Under the pieces are notes generated by a model. That model was not told where the DNA came from. It searched no databases and saw only the letters and a list, made by a program, of their open reading frames with translations. From contig NZ_PGTB01000001.1 in NCBI RefSeq assembly GCF_002786325.1, positions 124,001 through 188,000 on the forward strand: a stretch of DNA of 64,000 nt, written 5' to 3'. Position numbers and translations under genes: made by a program. The stretch comes from Pseudooceanicola lipolyticus (lineage in GTDB: Bacteria > Pseudomonadota > Alphaproteobacteria > Rhodobacterales > Rhodobacteraceae). Position 1 is the first letter of the stretch, and each line of letters starts with the position of its first letter. Below are positions 59,974 through 64,000 of this stretch, one piece after another.

Positions 59974-60614
59974 GTCGGGGCGACCTCCAGGTGGACGAAG
60001 CCGTCGACCTTCAACCGGTGTAGCCCCAGCTGGTCATCGTGCAGGGCAGAGGTATAGGCCAGGATCTCGGACTTCGGCTTTTCGCGGCGGATCGCATCGA
60101 CGATGGATTGCAGCGCGGCACGGTAGATGCCCTCCCTCGCCAAATCCGGGGCGTCGTGCAGGCCGGGGTGCAGCACCAGCCGTTGCAGACCGGCATCAAG
60201 CGCCTGGCGCGCCTGATCGAGCGAGACGAAGAAGGCCATCGTCTCAAATCCGGCCTGGGCGGCCCGGGCGAGATAGCCGTATTCGAATTCCGGGGTGGCC
60301 GGGATGGTGGACATGGATTGCCGCGTGGTGCCTTCCAGCAGGATCGACGAGGGCCAATTCGTCACGCCGCGATACCCGGCTGCGCGCAGGGCCGCGTGAA
60401 AGGCCGCCTCGGTGCCAAAGGGATCGCTCGCCAGCACACCGGCCCAGCGGCCATGGCCCGGTGTCTCGCGCAGGACGCGGTTGTGGTCCATCCGCGGCAT
60501 GACAAAGGCCAGATCGGCCTGGGTTTCCGTCAGCCCGACGAGGCAGGGACAGAAGATTGTGTCGAGGCCGTCGGTGCGGGGGGCGTCATGGCCGGTGATG
60601 ATGAAATGCTGCAT
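59970..60614 (-). CDS. Divergent PEP-hydrolase-like TIM-barrel protein
   Basis: Protein of 214 residues homologous to the TIM-barrel input domain of the next gene: AGVLASDPFG against AGLSVSDPG, RGVTNWPSSILLEG against SGVCNFPPTSLLDG, FFVSLDQARQALDAG against HVVSNAQAHAMVQAG. It is about 50 residues shorter than the full barrel and lacks the N-terminal strand with NAGRFR, so it may be an incomplete barrel, a dimerisation partner or a decoy. It is first in the two-gene operon and couples to the regulator through ATGA. Start ATG opens opposite the Liv operon promoter. No characterised homologue comes to mind. Confidence 0.6.
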   Translation of the reverse strand: MQHFIITGHDAPRTDGLDTIFCPCLVGLTETQADLAFVMPRMDHNRVLRETPGHGRWAGVLASDPFGTEAAFHAALRAAGYRGVTNWPSSILLEGTTRQSMSTIPATPEFEYGYLARAAQAGFETMAFFVSLDQARQALDAGLQRLVLHPGLHDAPDLAREGIYRAALQSIVDAIRREKPKSEILAYTSALHDDQLGLHRLKVDGFVHLEVAPT

Positions 60615-60622
60615 GCCGGCAG

Positions 60623-60733
60623 TTCAGCAGGTTTCAGCATAATTCGGAAGCAATTTCTGAAAAGTACCGAGATTGGTGGTGGCGCGCCGGGCGCCATCGT
60701 CATAAGTTACTGAAAATAATGAAATATTTTTCC
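60623..60733. promoter_or_regulatory. CTGAAA/TTTCAG repeat cluster in the regulator-Liv divergent promoter
   Basis: Half-sites occur as TTCAG at 60623, TTTCAG at 60632, CTGAAAA at 60657 and CTGAAAA at 60711. TTTCAG and the first CTGAAA form an inverted pair with 19 bp between. Around the last copy, GAAAATA and TATTTTTC make a second inverted repeat (60713-60733). I found no -24/-12 sigma-54 promoter here. The cluster is the best candidate target of the adjacent regulator. Confidence 0.4.
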
Positions 60734-60803
60734 GTGAAGGCGCGCGTCCTACCGTTGTTGCATGCCGCCTTGGGCTGTCCAATACCAAACCAGGGGAGGC
60801 ACA

Positions 60804-61670
60804 ATGACACTATTCTTCATCGTGACGCTGAACGGCCTGACGCTGGCGGCGCTCTATTTTCTGGCCGCCAGCGGCTTCAGCCTGATCTTCGGGTTAATGC
60901 GCACCATCAACATGGCGCATGGCGCCTTGTTGCTACTGGGAGGCTATGTGGGCTTCAGCGTGACCGAAGCCACCGGCCTCTGGGGGCTGGGGGTGCTGGG
61001 CGGCGGCCTTGTGGCGGCCTTCGCGGGGGCGCTGGTGCAGTTCGGGGTGCTGGGTTGGATGCAGGGCGACGAGCTGCGCCAGACCCTCGCCTCGATCGCG
61101 ATCTCGATCATCATGGCCGATCTGATGCTCTGGTATTGGGGCGGGATCACCTATCAGGTGGAGCTGCCAGAGATGCTTGCGGGCGGCCAGCGCCTGCCGC
61201 TGCTTGGGGTGGGGTATGCCAGCATTCGCCTGGCTCTGATGGGGTTTGCGCTGGTCACCGGCGTGGCGCTTTGGCTGCTGATCCAGAAGACGCGGTTTGG
61301 CGCCGTGATCCGCGCCGGTGTCGACGACCAGGCAATGCTGCGGGCGCTTGGCTTCCCGATCGAACGGATCTTCATCGGCGTCTTCGCGTTGGGCGGAATG
61401 TTGGCGGGCATGGCTGGCGTGGTGGCGGCCTCGGCGCTGTCGATCGCGCCAGGCACCGATCTGCAATTCCTGCTGTCCTCGCTGGTCGTGGTCATCGTCG
61501 GCGGCATGGGGTCGGTCGGCGGCGCGGCTCTGGGTGCGCTTCTGGTCGGGCTCGCCGAGCAATACGGTCTGGCCTATGCGCCGACCTATGGCGCGGTTTT
61601 CACCTTTGCAATCATGGTTCTGGTCTTGGCGGTGCGGCCGCAGGGGCTGATGGGAAAGGCTGAGGCATGA
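60804..61670 (+). CDS. livH: Liv-type ABC transporter permease (LivH)
   Basis: Inner-membrane permease of 288 residues. The opening LNGLTLAALYFLAASGFSLIFGLMRTIN and AHGALLLLGGYVG are LivH hallmarks; VVVIVGGMGSVGGAALG is the late coupling loop. The ATG has GGGGAGG about 6 nt upstream, a strong site suited to the first gene of an operon. It overlaps livM by ATGA. The binding protein gene comes third, an order different from the other Liv cluster of this window. Confidence 0.92.
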   Translation: MTLFFIVTLNGLTLAALYFLAASGFSLIFGLMRTINMAHGALLLLGGYVGFSVTEATGLWGLGVLGGGLVAAFAGALVQFGVLGWMQGDELRQTLASIAISIIMADLMLWYWGGITYQVELPEMLAGGQRLPLLGVGYASIRLALMGFALVTGVALWLLIQKTRFGAVIRAGVDDQAMLRALGFPIERIFIGVFALGGMLAGMAGVVAASALSIAPGTDLQFLLSSLVVVIVGGMGSVGGAALGALLVGLAEQYGLAYAPTYGAVFTFAIMVLVLAVRPQGLMGKAEA

Positions 61671-62635
61671 AATATGCTCCGCTCCTGATCGGGCTGCTGT
61701 CGCTGCCCTTTTTGCTGAACGATTTTTGGCTGACCCAGGTCGCCACGCGGGCGCTGATCCTCGGCATCACCGCGTTAAGCCTCAGCTTTCTCGCGACCTA
61801 TCTGGGTGTCGTCTCCTTTGCCCAAGCGATGATGGCGGGTGTCGGGGGCTATACCATCGCCTTTTTCGGGCCGAATACGGTGGAGGTCGGGCGCGAACTG
61901 CCGTTCTGGCTGTCGATCCCGTTGGCGCTGGCGCTGGCGACGCTGACCGGCGCGCTGACCGGCCTGATCGCACGGCGCTCGCGCGGCATCTACGCAATCA
62001 TGATCACGCTCGCCATCGGCGTGGCCTTCTTCTACTTCACCCGGCAGAACTATTCCCTGTTCAACGGCTGGACCGGGTTCTCCGGTGTCCGCGCCCCTGA
62101 GGTCATGGGCATCAGTCTACGTGCGCCGGCGCCGCTCTACCTGACAAGCCTCGCAGTCTCGGTGATGGCGCTGGCTCTCGTGGCGGGCTTTGTCCGCGCG
62201 CCTCTGGGGCTGACCATCCAAGCGTTGCGCGACTCGCCGGGCCGGGTGCGCGCCTTGGGCATTCCGACGACACTTCCTATTGTCGCGGCCTTTGCCTTTT
62301 CGGGCTTTCTGGCCGGGGCAGGGGGCATCCTCAACGTCTGGTACAACGAGCGGATCTCGTCTTTTTCGGTCGGACTGGGCCCGATCATCGACATCCTGAT
62401 CATTTGCGTGATCGGCGGGCTGCGGCATCCGGCGGGGGCCTTCATTGGCGCGATCGCCTTCGTGCTGCTGGAAACCTTCGCCGTCGACCTGATTGACCGC
62501 GACCGCTTTAACACCCTGATCGGTTTGGTGCTGCTGGCCATCGTCATGCTGGCGCCACACGGGCTGCAGGGCCTGGCAGCGGGGCTTGTCTCGCGCCTGC
62601 GGCCCGGACCCGCCACCGCAAAAACCACGACCTGA
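61667..62635 (+). CDS. livM: Liv-type ABC transporter permease (LivM)
   Basis: Inner-membrane permease of 322 residues with SFLATYLGVVSFAQAMMAGVGGY, RRSRGIYAIMITLAIGV and the coupling loop CVIGGLRHPAGAFIGA. Start is fixed by the ATGA overlap with livH. It forms the heterodimeric channel with LivH and precedes the receptor gene by 23 nt. Confidence 0.92.
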   Translation: MKYAPLLIGLLSLPFLLNDFWLTQVATRALILGITALSLSFLATYLGVVSFAQAMMAGVGGYTIAFFGPNTVEVGRELPFWLSIPLALALATLTGALTGLIARRSRGIYAIMITLAIGVAFFYFTRQNYSLFNGWTGFSGVRAPEVMGISLRAPAPLYLTSLAVSVMALALVAGFVRAPLGLTIQALRDSPGRVRALGIPTTLPIVAAFAFSGFLAGAGGILNVWYNERISSFSVGLGPIIDILIICVIGGLRHPAGAFIGAIAFVLLETFAVDLIDRDRFNTLIGLVLLAIVMLAPHGLQGLAAGLVSRLRPGPATAKTTT

Positions 62636-62658
62636 CTCATCAAATGGGAGGAACCAAG

Positions 62659-63897
62659 ATGAACAAGTTCAAGACAGCCGCCTCGATCCTGGCGCTCTGC
62701 TGCCTCGCGGCGCCGGCTATGGCCGAGGACATCAAGATCGGCGTGATCTCGGTGCTCGAAGGCGCCTTCGCCGGGCCCGGCATGGACGGGGTGCGCGGCG
62801 CCAAACTGGCAGTGATGGAGGCTGGCGGCGAAGTGAACGGAAACGAGATCGAGGTCATCACCATGTCCTCGGACGCCAGCCCGGACAGCGCGGTAAATGC
62901 GGCGCGCAAGCTGATTGAACAGGACGGCGTCGACTTCATCGTCGGACCGCTCTCCGGCTCCGAAGGTCTGGCTCTGCGCGACCTGTCGAAATCCTACCCC
63001 GAGGTGACGTTCCTGAATGGCTCCTCGGCCTCGCAGGACACCACCCTGCGCGATGCCTCCGCGAACTTTTTCCGCTTTGGCGGCGACGGGGCGCAATGGA
63101 TGGTGGGCGTGGGTGACTATGCCTATAACGAGCTCGGCTATGAAAGCGTGGCCATCGTGGCCGAGGATTACTCTTTCCCCTACACTCAGGTGTTGGGCTT
63201 CATGGCGGAGTATTGCGAGGCCGGTGGACGCGTGCCAGAGAAGTTCTGGACGCCGATCGGAAACAAGGATTACTCCTCGGTCGTCTATTCGATCCCGCAG
63301 GATGTCGACGCCATTTTCGTGGTGCTGGGTGGGGCAGATGCGGTCAACTTCCTGACGCAGTACGCCCAGGCCGGTGGCGACAAGCCGATCATCGGCAGCT
63401 CTGTCACCATCGACCAGTCGGTGCTGGATTCCCACGGTCCGTTCAAGAATTTGCTGATCGGCGCCCCTTCCGGCACGCCCACGGTGAGCAATTTTGACGG
63501 CGCGGAATGGAAGGCTTTCACCGCGTCCTACAACGAAGCCTTCCCGGACGGCTTCTCTGCACCTTCGATCTTCGGCCACCACTATTACATGAGTGCCAAG
63601 GCCGCGATGCTGGCACTCGAGGAAGTCGGCGGTGACCTCTCGGACGGGCAGGAAGCTTTCCGCGAGGCGCTGGCCAAGCTGGAGTTCACCACCCCCACCG
63701 GGGGCACCATGCGGCTCGACGAAAACCGCAACGGCATCGTCGACAACTTCGTGACCGAGGTCTTCGAGCGTGAGGACGGCACCTTGGGCAACCGGGTGGT
63801 CAAGGTGGTGCGCGATGTCGATCAGTACCTGGGGATGGACAAGGAGGAATTCCTTGCCATGGGCCCCGTCAGCCGGGACAACCCCTCGTGCCCGTGA
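62659..63897 (+). CDS. Liv-type ABC transporter substrate-binding protein
   Basis: Periplasmic receptor of 412 residues with a signal peptide ending at APAMA near residue 23. The mature part begins EDIKIGVISVLEGAFAGPGMDGVRGAKLAV and includes LSGSEGLALRDLSKSYPEVTFLNGSSASQ, typical of the type-1 fold. GGGAGGA lies 6 nt before the ATG. It overlaps the next ATPase gene by GTGA. The importer is divergent from the TIM-barrel regulator pair, which likely senses the imported compound or a metabolite of it. Confidence 0.9.
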   Translation: MNKFKTAASILALCCLAAPAMAEDIKIGVISVLEGAFAGPGMDGVRGAKLAVMEAGGEVNGNEIEVITMSSDASPDSAVNAARKLIEQDGVDFIVGPLSGSEGLALRDLSKSYPEVTFLNGSSASQDTTLRDASANFFRFGGDGAQWMVGVGDYAYNELGYESVAIVAEDYSFPYTQVLGFMAEYCEAGGRVPEKFWTPIGNKDYSSVVYSIPQDVDAIFVVLGGADAVNFLTQYAQAGGDKPIIGSSVTIDQSVLDSHGPFKNLLIGAPSGTPTVSNFDGAEWKAFTASYNEAFPDGFSAPSIFGHHYYMSAKAAMLALEEVGGDLSDGQEAFREALAKLEFTTPTGGTMRLDENRNGIVDNFVTEVFEREDGTLGNRVVKVVRDVDQYLGMDKEEFLAMGPVSRDNPSCP

Positions 63898-64000
63898 GAC
63901 CCGATCACACCCATCCCAATGCCCTGGAAGTCCGGGGCATTGGGCGGCGCTTCGGCGGGTTCTGGGCGGTGCAGGACGTGAGCCTCACCGTCCGCCCCGG
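63894..64000 (+). CDS. Liv-type ABC transporter ATP-binding protein (partial)
   Basis: Only the first 35 or so codons are inside the window. The frame reads NALEVRGIGRRFGGFWAVQD and then VSLTVRPG, the first strands of an ABC ATPase just before Walker A, as in LivG. The GTG start overlaps the receptor stop (GTGA). Continuation beyond the right edge is expected to give LivG and then LivF of this importer. Confidence 0.8.
   Translation, partial: MRPDHTHPNALEVRGIGRRFGGFWAVQDVSLTVRP

Noticed and set aside
60615-60803. Sigma-54 (-24/-12) promoter for the Liv operon next to the AAA+ regulator
   Set aside because: I looked for GG-N10-GC in both directions. TGGCGCG near 60680 has no TTGC partner at the right distance, and the regulator lacks GAFTGA.
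1-64000. tRNA, rRNA, riboswitch or CRISPR features
   Set aside because: No cloverleaf, rRNA core sequence, regularly spaced repeat or recognisable riboswitch was seen. This was a reading by eye, not a covariance search.

Overview
The window looks like a chromosomal or megaplasmid segment of a Rhodobacterales (Roseobacter-group) alphaproteobacterium. This is inferred from the high GC content, tightly packed ATGA/TGATG/GTGA-coupled operons, and the density of periplasmic-binding-protein importers (TRAP, Liv-type, Dpp-type, polar amino-acid type) paired with small catabolic modules. I see no tRNA, rRNA, CRISPR array, prophage or intact insertion sequence. The only mobile-element trace is a 31-codon transposase tail at 22514-22609.

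Layout. (1) 1-2768: a Liv-type binding protein and partial ATPase, divergent from a LuxR-family solo regulator, with a lux-box-like element between them. (2) 3020-21487: about 18.5 kb of closely spaced minus-strand genes. In transcription order these are a cyclase-family hydrolase, cupin, SDR, 3-hydroxyacyl-CoA-dehydrogenase-like enzyme, Liv importer, BKACE (DUF849) enzyme, glutathione transferase, TRAP importer, sulfatase/phosphonate-monoesterase, SulP transporter, 3-hydroxybutyrate dehydrogenase and a fused CoA-transferase. An IclR regulator (21703) diverges from the head of this unit. BKACE enzymes release acetoacetate, which the last two enzymes could consume, so the unit reads as one catabolic pathway. 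(3) 22767-24403: the divergent acdR/acdS pair (ACC deaminase). (4) 24566-30763: an SDR divergent from a TRAP importer, then an NAD-dependent epimerase and an FAD-dependent oxidoreductase. (5) 31046-41345: an operon with two amidohydrolases, a complete Dpp-type importer and a ThDP enzyme. Two tiny open frames are stitched into it by overlapping stop/start codons. (6) 41469-50309: a complete hydantoin module (importer, N-carbamoyl-D-amino acid hydrolase, DapA-like aldolase/lyase, SDR, D-hydantoinase, hydantoin racemase, LysR). (7) 50405-53078: a small membrane protein, an M29/NicX-like protein and two carboxymuconolactone-decarboxylase-family proteins, divergent from a LysR gene. That LysR gene is followed by a VanA-type Rieske oxygenase, a polar amino-acid importer and a RidA protein (to 58169). 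(8) 58294-64000: a two-gene regulatory operon of two homologous PEP-hydrolase-like TIM-barrel proteins, one fused to an AAA+ domain and a Fis-type HTH, divergent from a third Liv-type importer that runs off the window.

The most unusual item is the regulator at 58294-59973 with its partner at 59970-60614. The AAA+ domain has a normal Walker A and the usual C-terminal landmarks but lacks the GAFTGA loop that contacts sigma-54. Its input domain is an enzyme-like TIM barrel whose divergent copy is encoded by the overlapping upstream gene. Other points of interest are the acetoacetate-producing pathway with its embedded sulfatase/SulP/TRAP block, the coupled mini-ORFs of the Dpp operon, and a series of GC-rich intercistronic stem-loops.
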